Shown: positions 22,100-34,032, numbered from the stretch's first letter. The stretch is 64,000 nucleotides of DNA from Plectrocnemia conspersa (GCA_009617715.1 VTFK01000209.1:186001-250000); one strand, 5' to 3'. Translations and numbers: made by a program. The notes: a model not told the origin generated them from the sequence alone.

Positions 22100-24820
22100 A
22101 ATATCACTTTGCTTTTGGCTTGAAAATATATTTTTAAATTAAAAATAATAGAGCATGTTTCAAACTTTAAATGAGTACAAAATTTTATTTTAATTATTTC
22201 TACTGCTAAAAATACTCATTTAGTCGCTGTTGCTGTGGATATATTGTCAGCAATGTGTTGTATAGTATGTTAAATCTTTCTGTTCTTTTTTATAAATGCA
22301 TCTAAATCTCTATTAAATACTTGAAACTAAAAATCTACAACAAATATTACATACAAGAAATTTAAGTTTTGGTCTCCTTTACTCTGCTTTCCATACGACT
22401 TAATTTCACCCGTTTAATTGGGACCACGCAATGGTGTCACCCTATGCTTTCCATGGATTTCCGGAAACCCGTTGCTCAAAATCAGAAAATTCCCCACTTG
22501 TAAATCGCGTAACATAACTTTATTAAGTTTATATTTTTGATATTTTTTCTATTATTTTCTTCTAATTTATTTTTTTCATCGAGTATAATATTAAAATTGT
22601 AAGAGTAATGTGTTAACTTCATAGGAGTATCATTAATACACTTCCATTTCATTGTTCATTGACTTATCCTGTTTTTTCTTAATATATTTAAATTACTTCC
22701 CATATTAATTTTTTCATATATACGCAATTTCAAACCGTAAAATTAATTCTTAAACACGTTAATGAAGAAATGCAGTCCAAAATTTCCATTCCTTAAAATG
22801 GTTCCTATTGTATTTTGAGCACCTTCTTAGGAAACTACTCGTCCTATATTTTCTAAAATCGAACAATTTAGCAAACAAATTAAAAAATTAATGCACTTGT
22901 TTGTTCCCTTATTAACAAACAAACGGGAAACCATTGTTCCGAAATCGGGCTGACAACACTGGTGCCGCATCATCTATGCAAGAAAGGTACCCAGCCTATC
23001 TGAGTTGCTGGACTCCATATTACAAGTAAATTTTTTTTTAAATATTATCGCCTTAGTTTTGCCTCAGTATTTTTATCTAAGCACATCGGCAATTTCAGTA
23101 GTGCCTATTGGCCTCGATTTATAACGAGGTCCTAGTATAATTCCTTGAAGTACTCCCATCGGGATATCTCGCGGGGCCGATGGCCGATGTTGCGAATTAG
23201 ATTTTCCACTGTTTCTGCATCTCTACAAAATTTAATTAAAATATATCTATCGTTGAGAATCGCTGAAGTTCCAGCTTATGAACGCCGCCCACGCTCAATG
23301 CAACAATTGTACAATTTGTATTCGAATATTAATGCATTTACATCATTACAGAGGTTTCCAACAATGCGCCCGTGTGCAACTGGAGAGTATTATCATATAT
23401 TTTTTTCACTGCATCCAGCAATAAATCTTTCGGTCGTGTTTACTTTTATTTAAACACACATAACGTCCGAAGGTTTATTTTTACTCAAAGTGTGCTTTCG
23501 AGGCGAGATAAAAACTTGACACCGAAAAAAGGAGCGACAGCGATATCTTCAATATTTGTCCGCGTTTTGATATATGTCCGAATGATAAATCATTTGTGAG
23601 TATGTACTCGAAAAAGAAGAACTCGTGTATAAACGACAAAATAATCCTTGCAGCCGAAAACTGAGGCGGAAAAGAATCTCTCAAAAGAAGCAAGAGTGAT
23701 TTACACCTTACAGTTTTTATTTAATAAAAAAACAACATAAACTATATTTGTAGTTTGTAAGGGATTATGTGAACATGGACCCTTTGATCGTTTTACATCT
23801 GTATATTTCTTATATAAGTATTATTAATCAGCACTAAGTCATAAAAAAATACACAGATAATGCGGAATGAATAGCAAAGTTCAAACATCTGAACTCGCTT
23901 TTTATATATTATAACAAAGAGAATACTTAAATCTACTGTATTGTAATGCGTACCTTTGAACTCACAGTGCCGTCGATATTAGAAAATAAATATTTTAAAT
24001 AGCTTGGCGAATACCTGTATAATGCAAGCAGTTATTGCTAAAGATAGACATCTAATTGCTTATATAAATAAGTATTTTAAAGTTGTGAAATTAATTGTTA
24101 GATAGATCGTTCTTGCCATGACCCTGTGTCGTTTTGTGTTAGCTCTTGGCGACTTCAAGATGACGGCTAGGCTGGACCAAAGCTGATAATTGAAGTAAAA
24201 ATGCTTTTTATATGTGATTTGGGCATTAACTGGAATCTCCGTTTTTTTCTTATGGTTGCTGGCATGTTTTATATTACGAATATTTTAATACTATAACGAT
24301 CGGTGATGATTTTCTAACTGATCCTGGTAGTGAAAAATGACTTACCCAATCCAAGAAAACACATATTTCTATTGAATTTGCATCGCAATAAAAAAATAAA
24401 TTATAAATTAGCACTTACAAGGAAACACGCTAACAAAGGTGTTCTAACTTAGTATTGTTGTATATTCGGAGGTCACTCCTAGTATAGGCAACAGACCTGC
24501 ATAGTAATTTTTAGTTGGTAAAACAAGAAATGGTGTCTCATTGGTTTAACACAATATATGTAATTAACCTAACATTATAGATAGGGGTTTGTTCTGAGGA
24601 TCGTCATCACAAACAAACCTGGAATCTGGAGTTATCGTAAGTTTAATTAGAATACTCACGCTATAATAATTTGTAGAATCTTTTACCTCAGACGCGCATA
24701 TTAAATTATTCCTATTAGACAAAGGATAGCCTCGTTCGTTTCGTTCTTCATTCATGATATCCGAATGATCCAGTGATAGCACTTCTTGTGATTTATATAT
24801 TATACGTACATGCTTAACAG
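22100..24820. other. Spacer, no gene recognised
   Basis: Mostly AT-rich, with balanced patches near 22390-22500, 22930-23010 and 23130-23690. The frame at 23145-23453 (+, 102 codons) has no motif, and the minus-strand 130-codon frame at 24564-24956 likewise matches nothing I know. No transposon ends found. Confidence 0.4.
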
Positions 24821-25210
24821 CTGCATAAGAGTACAGATCAAACGTTGTAATTATACACTCGAAATCATCACGAGCCGCCAATGGACTCACAGTAAATCTT
24901 AGCCAACATCTAGCTATAGAGCAGCGACGACGACAATGCGCGTTTTGCGCCAACAACGAACAATTAACATTTTCAATTCACACATCTCTAGACATGACGC
25001 CATTAGACATGTGCGAACCGGGCGATTGCAAATTGCGCGTGCCTCGCAATTTCAAAGGCGGCCCACTGTGTGTTATTGCGGACGGATTCCTCGCCGTGGA
25101 GATTTATCACGCTAATGGATTGCAGATGGCGATTCGGTATACCGAGGCGATGAGACTTTGATTCGGTACTAGTTTCCGAACAAACAAACACCTATAGATT
25201 ATGGATGCCG
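24820..25210. other. Balanced-composition island with open frames on both strands
   Basis: On the plus strand, 24826-25161 is open for about 112 codons. Its last 55 codons start with an ATG at 24994 (MTPLDMCEPGDCKLRVPRNF, then ending EAMRL). Codon usage is GC-neutral, but at least one other plus frame and the minus strand are open across the same bases, so openness is mostly compositional. No splice signals or family match. A small host ORF or exon is possible but unproved. Confidence 0.22.
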
Positions 25211-25517
25211 CTCGTGGTTAAGTGTTGGCGATGAAAGCTGTGCTGCGAAATATTATATATTCGAGTATCATCGACCAAGTTGAATTATGTACGTATTTTT
25301 AGATACAGTTTGGAGTGCCCGAACGACAGATGCGGATGGTATTGATTGGAATTTTCGTCCAGAGTGAATGGACAGTGTCGTTGACGCGCTGTCAACAAAA
25401 CAAAGAAGTGAATCTTATGACTTGCCGGACAAGTGAATTCGTTACCCCAACGTAAGTGACGATCGAAGATCTCCAGTTTATCAAATTGTGCTTTTAATGC
25501 AAAAGCGTTCTTATAAG

Positions 25518-25640
25518 AACGTAACCGACAATAAACATCTGTTTCCACCCCGAAAATCGTCGCATTGGTCAAAATGTCGAGAGTATGAGGAGCAAAAACA
25601 ACTCGAAGAATAAGAATAGTTTTAAATAAAAATAGATTCA
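25518..25640 (+). repeat. Dispersed repeat with a GACAATAAA..CTGTTT core, copy 2
   Basis: Matches 8191-8275 closely: GACAATAAAC, CTGTTTCCACCCCGAAAATC, GCATTGGTCAAAATGTCGAG. It ends just before the non-LTR C-terminal fragment, so it may be upstream sequence of that element. Confidence 0.5.
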
Positions 25641-25659
25641 CTAATTATATTATAGAAGT

Positions 25660-25850
25660 ATGATTGATAGATTGGAATGCTTAAATGCTCAAGAAATATT
25701 GAATATGAATGTTTTAGTATTTATACATAAGTTGGAAAATAATATGTTACCAGAGTATTTTAATAAGTATTTAATCAGAAATAAAGATGTAAATCGATTT
25801 AATACTAGAAATAGAGACAATTTAAGGCTAAGGGGTGTGACTTCGCAGCC
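25660..25850 (+). pseudogene. Non-LTR retrotransposon C-terminal fragment A
   Basis: The frame from 25660 encodes LECLNAQEILNMNVLVFIHK, then LENNMLPEYF and FNTRNRDNLRL. This matches the region downstream of the RT domain in jockey/CR1-like elements (RxxxLxxLxFxyKxxxxxLPxYL then TRxxxxLxxP). The open frame continues to 26046, but from about 25850 the sequence no longer resembles the family. Fragment B at 26515 resumes it, overlapping by about 20 residues. Confidence 0.6.
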
Positions 25851-26510
25851 AAAAAAACGCCAGTGGAAACTGGTAATAATTTATTACTTTAATTTACATA
25901 TTGCGACAAACTATAATGGCAAGATCGTTTTATCTGAGTGGTGGTGGAGAAACTGGCGGAGGATGATGTCAGCGGAAGATCCTCAGAGGTCTTGTAGTTG
26001 TGGCAGCGATAGTGTAGTGGATATCAGTTTCCCTCTACTGCAGTGATATTCTGGCGAAGTTCCTCCCTGGTTTTAAGTCGTGTCTGAACGTATCTGAGCC
26101 TATCTGCGTGTATCTGCGCTCGAGCCGGGTCTGCCGTGTCTCTGCCTTCTTCACATTGGAGACCAGCTTTAAGTATTACGGATCACAACCATGCAGCGAC
26201 CATCCAACCAATTTTTGCACTCGTTTCTTCGAACAACGAAATATGTATACCTCTAGAAAATGGCATTTACCTGATGGACTTCCGAGGTCGAATTGTGCAA
26301 CGGGAATATTGTGTCCTTACGGAACTTTTTATCCTCCGGTGATATATTCTTTTTCGTGACCGTTTTGCAACAAAGAAATATTCTTTCGTTGCTTTTGGGT
26401 GGTCTCATTCTTTACATTCTATTGTATAATTTATCCTATTTATGAATGATCATCCTTGGTTACGGTAACTAACTCGCGATTTTCAGGAATAAGAACCACA
26501 ACATACCAAA
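25851..26510. other. Unidentified 660-bp segment between two LINE-tail fragments
   Basis: Balanced composition, unlike either neighbour. Short frames include IPLENGIYLMDFRGRIVQRE in the frame at 26136-26342 (+), which looks protein-like but matches no family I recognise. Because the LINE-like sequence stops before it and partly repeats after it, it may be foreign sequence or a junction between two LINE insertions. No inverted ends or target duplication were found. Confidence 0.3.
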
Positions 26511-26514
26511 TTTC

Positions 26515-26775
26515 AATACGTATTTTAGAAATAAAAATGTACAATTTAATATTAGAAATAGAGACAATTTAAGGATTGTTAGTTATAAAAAAACGAGTAC
26601 GGCCAGAGGAATTATGAAAGGAGCTGTGAATTTATATAATAATATTCTTAGGACCGAACACCTTCGTGCGTTAAGAAATAAATTATTTTTTTATTTTCTA
26701 TTATTTATGGTTAGATAAAATTTGTTTAATGTAATAATTAGCTATATTAGCTAAATAAATAAATAATAAAAAAAT
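26515..26775 (+). pseudogene. Non-LTR retrotransposon C-terminal fragment B with 3' tail
   Basis: The frame from 26515 to the TAA at 26716-26718 starts with FRNKNVQFNIRNRDNLRI, overlapping fragment A, and continues RGIMKGAVNLYNNI then EHLRALRNKL. This matches the end of many LINE ORF2 proteins (xGxxxWNxLPxxIR). A (TAAA)n-type run at 26750-26775 fits a LINE 3' tail. The two fragments are not identical, so they are two related copies or a diverged duplication. Confidence 0.65.
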
Positions 26776-27784
26776 TTGACGAGTTTACATCTCGCTCTCA
26801 CGCTTATAACGTGAACGAGCAAGAAAAAGGCAGCAAACGAGCACCTGCATATGCGCACAATGAGGTATGGTAAAAAAAATACAATGTTTTTTTTCTTCAA
26901 AAATAATTATAGGTTATAGTAAGTTAGGATTTTGAAAAGCGTTATAGATGAGATACGAGAGACTGTGATATCCTCCCATTTCTCCAACAATATATTAGTC
27001 GAAATGTCGCTGTAGAAAAATCACAAAATCCCACTCTTCGTTTACTTCCTTAATGCACGAGGGCTTAACCTTGAGCTTTCCATCGCTTACTAAATCTTAA
27101 TCGGCACGGTTTAACTTCAGCGAAACAAGAGAAAGAGTTAACAATTGCGATCCAACAAAAACATATTTAGGATAGGATTAATACAGATTGGTATAGTATG
27201 TATAATAGCTTTGAAATACATATAAATCCTGCGATTATTGTCATTGAAAAAGTGTCTTAAAATAATCACATTATGTTATAAAACTCATAAATACGAAATT
27301 ATTTTATAGATTACTTTATAGAATTACTAAAATATGATCTTTTATTATTTAGGTTTAGGAAATAGTTTTAGGAGCTCGAGAAATGTTTAATGGTTCATTA
27401 CCGAACACAGCTCGTGTCTCCGTTTTACTTTCTCCGAGGCAAAATGTAATTAATAACAAACGATCCTGACGAAGTTGTTCCTTTTGATATATTATGATAG
27501 TGTGACGGCGCGTGCCAAGAGAGGAATCTTCTAAATCTCACCCGCATCAGCATCTGGCGACCAGACTGCGGCGCTAAGGAGAAGCGAGATTATTCATCAG
27601 AATGGAACTGGCTTATTTATTGCCAAACGTTCAAATGAAGATTGTTTGATAAACTAAACATATAGGCTGTTCAAATAGTTTCCAAACAAGGCACTAAAAT
27701 ATTTATCTATAGTACTTCCAACAATATAATAAATAATAGGAACTTTTTGCACATATTTCAATAAGAAATTATTTATTTATTGTA
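26776..27784. other. Spacer
   Basis: No gene recognised. Balanced patches near 26780-26860, 26990-27130 and 27400-27610 hold no coding signal. Confidence 0.4.
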
Positions 27785-27855
27785 TATCTCTCGTTGCAAC
27801 ATGACAAGCTATGGTTCAATGCGTTACAACTGGGTAAACACAACCAACAACTAAG
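27785..27855 (-). repeat. Short dispersed repeat with a TTGTAACGCATTG core, copy 2
   Basis: On the minus strand this reads GTTGTAACGCATTGAACC, then TGTCATGTTGCAACGAGA. It matches the copies at 4765 (-) and 33012 (+). Confidence 0.5.
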
Positions 27856-27927
27856 TAGTGAGACACCAGACTGAAATCAAAATCTGTGAGTCAATGACAT
27901 ATTTTTTCTTAATTTTAAACTAATATT

Positions 27928-28160
27928 CCAAGCTCAATTTAATTTAATTATTCATCACAATATTCATCCGTGAGATTAAAAATCTAGGAAAACCTAAGTT
28001 GTAATAATTTATCAAAATTATAATTACATGGAAATCATAAATTCCGATCTCCCAGACACGATAGAAATTAATATGAGATGAGATACGAGCCCGTGTCTTT
28101 TGTGTATCAATCCCTGATTTAGACCACTGGTTTCTGATCAGTTCAATGAAAAGAAAAGAA
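27928..28160 (-). mobile_element. SINE family S, copy 2
   Basis: The minus strand carries CTGGGAGATCGGAATTTATGAT, ATAATTATAATTTTGAT, TTTTCCTAGATTT and the end GTGATGAATAATTAAA then GAGCTTGG, in the same order as the other copies. The head (28075-28160) is diverged and its B box is not clear. Confidence 0.62.
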
Positions 28161-28189
28161 AAAGTGTGATGTCACTGGCTAGCGCTGAC

Positions 28190-28440
28190 TGGCGGCAAAG
28201 CCAATAAAGAGCTAGATATCCTGTCGGCTCCTTGGCAACTTTATAAATATAGCGTCATTCGTCGGCCGCATGATGATCACCATCAAACAGCTGCAAAAAA
28301 ATCGCGTATACATCAAGGGTTTCCGCGTCATGGCATGCGTGCGCTTTTATAAATCGTAACATGATTTATAAAAGCGAAAACATCTATTGCGGTGTTTTGA
28401 CGCCGCCTCTTGACGGATCGTTGCAAAGTGTTAATATGCG
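28190..28440. promoter_or_regulatory. Candidate cis-regulatory block with paired TTTATAAA sites
   Basis: A balanced-composition island. TATAAATA at 28242-28249 could be a TATA box, but no initiator lies at the right distance. CAGCTG occurs near 28289. At 28342-28376, CGCTTTTATAAATC is exactly inverted as GATTTATAAAAGCG across seven bases, placing two TTTATAA sites (Abd-B/caudal-like homeodomain words) head to head. It reads as an enhancer or promoter fragment, not a gene. Confidence 0.3.
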
Positions 28441-30590
28441 AGGGGAAGTTCATTATTCGCTGTATGTCACAAAAATTAAATTTAGCGTTAATTATGTACA
28501 ATACAAAGCACCCATGTGTTAAATGGAACGTTATCCCTGCATACGATATACATATGTACTTAAAGTTCTAAAACAGTTAACGGTTTCAGGAAGTTGACTC
28601 TTGATTGCAAATACCAGTTTAGGAGGTAGACTTAAAGATTAATTTTCTTAATTGGTAATTGTCATTACATAGTTAAAATTAAAAGGATGTGAAAAATTCT
28701 TCTCACCCAAAATACGCTTTAAAAAATAAAAGCGTTTTACGTTTTACGAGGAAAATTATAATTTCCAATGATATTAATGTAACTTTTTTAAACCTTAGCG
28801 GGACGGATGGAGAAAAATACACGCTTTTCGAATAGGGGTATGGCTGGACCCCAAAGTATTATTCCAATTGCCACTCGTTTTACTACAAATTTTTTGATAA
28901 AACTTTGTATAACATTTGTAAATTAAATATCAAAGATTCTACAGTGTAATAATATATCTGAATAACGCATAAGAGAACTGCAAAACAAATCGCTTTATAA
29001 TGACTGGTTATTTACGACTATTTACTGTCTATTTACGACTAAACACAAGCTTGTCGAAATAATTAACTGATCAAAAATGAGTAAGATTCGAATGAAACAT
29101 TGTGATAACAAGAAAACTATAAATCTCATATTTTTACTGGCTATTAATCGTTTAACATAAAGGATGCAGCAATTGGTTGTAATAAAAGTCTCGCTAAAGA
29201 TTTAATTTTTTACATACATTTCACACATTGTAACTTGACCTTTCATTCTCATGTTGAAAATGGCAGTCAATAAAATCTTTAAAGTCGTTTTTAATTAACG
29301 TAACAATGTTGCCAGAGCCGTAATTTTACATTTTTATGTGCCAGCATAAGATGGAAAATGGCAGTGTGTCTCGTAACTCACTCATCCGCCGATAATTTAT
29401 CTTCCTCTTAAAGCAATTGTCCGATTAGTCTGCATAATTGATTTTTCTTTGGACACAACAAATAAGAATGTTTTAAAGGCATCAGGATATATACATACAT
29501 ATACATATAGTTATGTTTATCGATATAACAGGATAAGATATTATTTACCTTAAACAGAACTACAGAAGCTAATTACATTTATTATATTAGAAAGTATAAA
29601 AATCAGCGTAAAAATTTCCGTACAATATATTGAGAGGTGGAGATTTAAACGAGTTAAGAGCTAAGAGAACACTTAAATAATATGTTGTTAATATATTTTA
29701 TTTTCTACGTTTATTATTATTTTTTTTTGTATTACATGTTTATTTGTGTAGAACTATATATTTGTATACTTGATATTATTATTTCTTCTACGTATTCAGT
29801 CTACTTTTTATAGTTATATATACATATGGTTATGTGGCAACCATTGACTGTGAAATTCGACGACAAGTGCGTTTGTGTACGTGACGATCAGAGATCCAAG
29901 GTGAATTTTAATAATTTTCTAAAACGTAATCAAAAGGCTGAAGGGGACTTTTTCGCATGTGAATTTGCTCCGCTTGTCTCCCTCTCTGTGATTAAGTGTC
30001 GCATATTTTATATTTCTGATTCGAGATAGCTCTGCGAATTGCAGATGAGGATGTTGGTGGGTCAATTGCATCGCTTCTTGGACCACCCACGAAACATGTT
30101 TACGCTTTAAAGTTGACCATTGAATTTTATGCTCATATCTGTATATTTATGAATTTATATATGTAAAGAGTATTAAATATAACACAACATCTGTGCGATG
30201 AAGCAAATTATTAGGTTGTTACCCATCTAATCATGGAAAATATGTGTTTTCATTTAAAACATTCCTTTAATTCCACTTAGTTTAATCATACATTTAGTGC
30301 ATCCTACACATGCTTATTTTGGCAAAGCTTGCTATTGTGCTTAACTACATTAATGTAAGTTTGTAAGATCTCTTAATAATTATTTCTAAACAATGAAACA
30401 TAGCTGGCTAGACTATGCAAGCTGTTGGCCTAATGTTATAAAAAGCTCAAAATCTCAGAATTATTATCTTAAGAAAGTACTAAACATGAATCTATATATT
30501 TTATTTCGTAAAGAAGGACGATTAGGCCCTCAATTTTGGTTATTCAAAGGTATTGCTTTATATATGTATTTGCGCCGCCCGGAATGCTAA
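28441..30590. other. AT-rich spacer
   Basis: No gene recognised. A 67-codon frame at 29826-30029 (+) has no motif. A small direct repeat of TATTTACGACTA lies at 29009-29042. Confidence 0.4.
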
Positions 30591-30960
30591 CAGAGTCCTA
30601 ATGGCCGCGACGACTTCTCAGCGGTAATTATTAAGTCTTGAGCGTCTCGGTCGTCCAATTTGCGGGTCGTATCGTCTGTCACCCGTCGGAAAAAATACAG
30701 TGGCAGGTGAGACGCCGGTGACGAAAGGAGTCTCAGAAATAATAAACGCGGTGGTTGAAGAATCTTGGTTGGCCGCCAAGGAAAATTGACCGGAGGTCGC
30801 CCACGTAGCACGTGTTCTTCGGCGACTATCTGTCATCCGCTTGATCAGCTTATTTATGTTGGTTAACTCCAAGTTGGTTAAGGACCATAGGCTTATGATG
30901 ACATCTAGCTGATCGAGGGCGGAGAGGACTGCCTGCGATAACGCTGACATCATTAGCGAT
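30590..30960 (-). other. Unclassified protein-like frame in a balanced island
   Basis: The minus-strand frame at 30618-30953 (111 codons) has a hydrophobic start, an SLTNLELTNINKLIKRMTDS stretch and a basic RRRTR patch. This is plausible protein composition but matches no family I can name. The overlapping frame at 30587-30811 is also open, there is no clear start context or splice site, and the island may be regulatory. A gag-like or host-exon origin cannot be excluded. Confidence 0.22.
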
Positions 30961-31255
30961 GCTTTTTTGAAAGAGATCTTTACAAATATAATTGATAGGG
31001 TGGGTGGTGGCTGGACTATGAGATCATACGGATTCCGTCTTTGAGTAAATATATAAAAATGTGTTTAAGAGTGATGCGTTTTTGAAGTAAATCAATCATC
31101 ACGATACAGTGTGCAAACAAAATGTTAATTAAGATTGTGAGATATTGAAGGTTTGAGTCACATCTGATATTATCATATTTATTTTATTGTTTTAAATAGT
31201 TAGCAAAAGGTGTTGTATATATATTTTATACATAATATGTATACATACATATGTA

Positions 31256-31263
<8 letters not shown>

Positions 31264-31295
<32 letters not shown>
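31264..31295. repeat. (TA)16 microsatellite
   Basis: Thirty-two uninterrupted bases of TA, inside a wider TATATG/CATATA-rich tract running from about 31215 to 31306. Confidence 0.97.
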
Positions 31296-31300
<5 letters not shown>

Positions 31301-31311
31301 GTATATGCTTC

Positions 31312-32780
31312 GTGTTGGGTGACCGTCTGAAAATTACAAAGGATAGTTTGGATAATGCTTATTCCAAGCGAGTATATTTGACAATCGTCGCTTTGATGAA
31401 TATATTGCTTATTTTGCAGAATCATAGAGATCCAATAGGTCCTCTGTTCGTCATTTTTGCTCGGCAATTAATAGCTCGGAATATTTATTATATGCAGATA
31501 ATCTTAAAGTAATTCAGAGTATACGCACAAATTTGAATTCATTCTTTTTACAAAACAGACTTAGAGTCGCTGTGGAGATAGTCGATCGATAATAGAATAC
31601 CTTTCAGCATCGCCAAGTGTTACGTTGTCACATTTTATAGATCCCTTGCCCAGCAGAATTCTCTTACAGTTCAGGCGGAGTTGTTTTACTTAGAAATACT
31701 TTCGTCGATGACTTGAAAAGGATGGATTTATTATTCATATCGCAAAAATCTGATATGCTGAATTTAAAGAAAATTTCTGAGATATTTCTACAAGAGAGGT
31801 CGTATCTTAAAAGTGAACTTTTAGATACACGTTGATATTTTATATAAGAAAACTCCACACGCACGAATGAGTCAACACCCTCAAAACTAAGGAAAATATT
31901 GGCGCTTTTCCAATCCGTCGACACCCCAGTGCAATATACATATATTTCCATTATTTTCCCGAACCATCATCGAGTCAGTGCTGTTGACGTCCATAATTGT
32001 TTGAACATTTCCTCATATTATTATAAATCAGACCCACGACCACCTTCGCAAAAATAAAAATAAAACTCGAGCCCATTTTGGACGCTGAACACCAACAATC
32101 CAAATTCGTCTGGCTTATTTAATCAGTGAAATAAATGCGATCAAAGCAGTGCAGGGTGCAATTTCGGTTCATTAGTACGAATCCCGCTTCAGATTCGCCG
32201 ACAATATATCGTGATTAGGGCTAGACGTGGCCACGTGGCAGTAGGGGTTTCACGCGTGGCCCTCGCGTGCCTCGAATATGATGTGATACACTAATAGAAC
32301 TCCCCTTTTTTGGTTTGCTTATTTTTTTTAATCATAACACTCTTGCCAAGTGCTATGCGTGAGAATCGTTCGTTATCTAAGAATCCTTATCAAGTGCTTG
32401 TGTGTACGGTTCCCATGTCTAAGTCCCCCGTGAGTGACGCGTGCCCTTCGCAAAGTTAATATTTGAAGGCTAAAGGAGCGGCACGCCACGCAAACCATTT
32501 CCCTAAATTTCATAAATAATTCATATTCGCTAAGTCCCTGGAGAAATGAACGTTGAGCAAACAATTTGTGTGACCCTTTCTCGCGTTTGAATGAAACACG
32601 AGACTATTACATATGATTGAGTATTATAGGCGTTGCCAAATATATTAAGAGTTTTTTGATTTTAAAAATGTAATATAATTAAAACTACACAAATCGCTAC
32701 GAGAAGATCAGCTTCAGTCATGCCTTAATTTTTTTGTGTATTAAAAATAATAATACTGTGTTAAAATATTTGTATTAATA
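31312..32780. other. Spacer with uninterpreted frames
   Basis: Frames at 31312-31512 (+) and on both strands of 31664-31951 are open but match nothing I recognise. GGCCACGTGG lies at 32230-32239 in a balanced block. No RNA gene or transposon end was found. Confidence 0.35.
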
Positions 32781-32786
32781 CAATAG

Positions 32787-32965
32787 ATGTCAGAATAGCG
32801 TAGTCCGTATGATCTAGACTGGTACCCTAAAGATCACAGGTTCAAGCCACGGCAACAGACTCAAAATGCGCTCTTATTGAACACTGGCACCAGCTGCAAA
32901 GTGGCATAATCAATAGTGATTATAAATAATTTATAATTAATTATATAGATGTCTCTTACTTGTAG
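32787..32965 (+). mobile_element. tRNA-derived SINE-like element
   Basis: TAGCGTAGTCCG (about 32797) is an A-box-like word and GGTTCAAGCCAC (32839-32850) a B-box-like word at tRNA spacing. The body continues with GAACACTGGCACCAGCTGC and an AT-rich tail. A possible partial relative lies at 37082-37140 (GGCTCTTAATGAAC..CGAGCACCAGCACC). It does not fold as a tRNA. Confidence 0.45.
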
Positions 32966-33011
32966 GAATTCATTATATCTGATTGACTTACCCAGTTAGT
33001 ACACATTTACA

Positions 33012-33057
33012 CGGTTATAACGCATTGGGTTTACGCCTATCATGTTACAACGAAAGA
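33012..33057 (+). repeat. Short dispersed repeat with a TTGTAACGCATTG core, copy 3
   Basis: GGTTATAACGCATTGGGTTT, then TATCATGTTACAACGAAAG. The outer words are inverted relative to one another. See the copies at 4765 and 27785. Confidence 0.45.
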
Positions 33058-33429
33058 TTGCAAATAAATATATATACATACAACAAATATTTTGTTTCAA
33101 TTTTTTAGAGATTCGAATGAATTGGCTGTTTTTTTTAGTCAAACACTTTATAGTTTGGTATCGGTTCGATTCTCCTACTTTTAAGAATCTACCAATTCGG
33201 ATTAATCGAATAAAATAATTTTTGAACATTAGTTTTTAAATGCATAGGATACAGCAATTTTTTCAGAGATATTTATAGAAAAGTGTAATTGTTTCAATTC
33301 TACACTGACTAAAATCATTTCTCATAAACACGACATTATTGATATCGTGTACATATGTTGGCAACGCTAAGGTTTCAAAAAACTCAATTACTTTCAACTC
33401 AACAAACAAACACGATTGAAATTATTATA

Positions 33430-33505
33430 AAGCACTATGTCCGTTTGAGATTCGAATCCATGTGTTTCGGGTATTACTCACTGACTTATCGTGCTAGTGA
33501 TGTAA
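33430..33505 (-). repeat. tRNA-like SINE head (minus strand)
   Basis: On the minus strand, GGATTCGAATCTC (33447-33459) is a near-perfect B box, preceded by CACTAGCACGATAAGTCAGT. That stretch resembles CACTAGTGGATAAGTCGGT in the S-family copy at 58185, suggesting the same head. The body downstream does not align convincingly. Confidence 0.45.
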
Positions 33506-33959
33506 ATAAAACTCTCCTAATGATATAAATCTAACAGATTGGAATTCTTCAGCTACCATAAAAATAGAAGATCATCGATAAATAATGGCACAAATTTCAA
33601 AATTTATAAATAAATAACGAATATAATTATATTTCAACCCAATAATTATAAATAATATTAATTATTAAATATACTCACATAATATTTTAATGTAATAAAT
33701 TAAGTATCACAAATAAATATACATACGTATATACAATTATACATATTGTATCTACAATATATATGTATATAAAAAAAAATCAATACACGTTACGCAGTAC
33801 ATATACCAATTTGATTTATTTCTCTTCATGGTCAATTATATAATAGCACTCGTTATCGAATGTTGTTTATCTCTGACCACTTGTGTACATATTAACATAT
33901 TGTTTACTCTTAGAAAAAACATTAGAATGTCTTAGCTATTTGGAGCGCCCGCTCTCACC

Positions 33960-34032
33960 GGTCCTGTGGCGCAACGGATAACGCGTCTGACTACGGATCA
34001 GAAGATTCCAGGTTCGAATCCTGGCAGGATCG
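33960..34032 (+). tRNA. tRNA-Arg, anticodon ACG
   Basis: This 73-base gene folds into a full cloverleaf. Acceptor arm: GGTCCTG (33960-33966) pairs with CAGGATC (34025-34031) with one G-U pair, and the discriminator is G at 34032. D arm: GCGC/GCGT. Anticodon arm: TCTGA/TCAGA around the loop CTACGGA, giving anticodon ACG at 33993-33995 (read as ICG after deamination, decoding CGU/CGC/CGA). T arm: CCAGG/CCTGG around TTCGAAT. The A box (about 33967-33977) and the perfect B box GGTTCGAATCC (34011-34021) are intact, there is no intron, and CCA is not encoded, as usual in eukaryotes. It appears functional and stands alone in transposon-rich DNA. Confidence 0.97.

Noticed and set aside
23145..23453. 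102-codon plus-strand frame
   Set aside because: No motif, atypical amino-acid mixture and overlapping frames. Treated as spacer.
24564..24956. 130-codon minus-strand frame
   Set aside because: No recognisable domain; it partly mirrors the stop-poor balanced island on the opposite strand.
30618..30953. 111-codon minus-strand frame that looks protein-like
   Set aside because: No family match and an overlapping open frame on the same strand. Kept only as an unclassified island.
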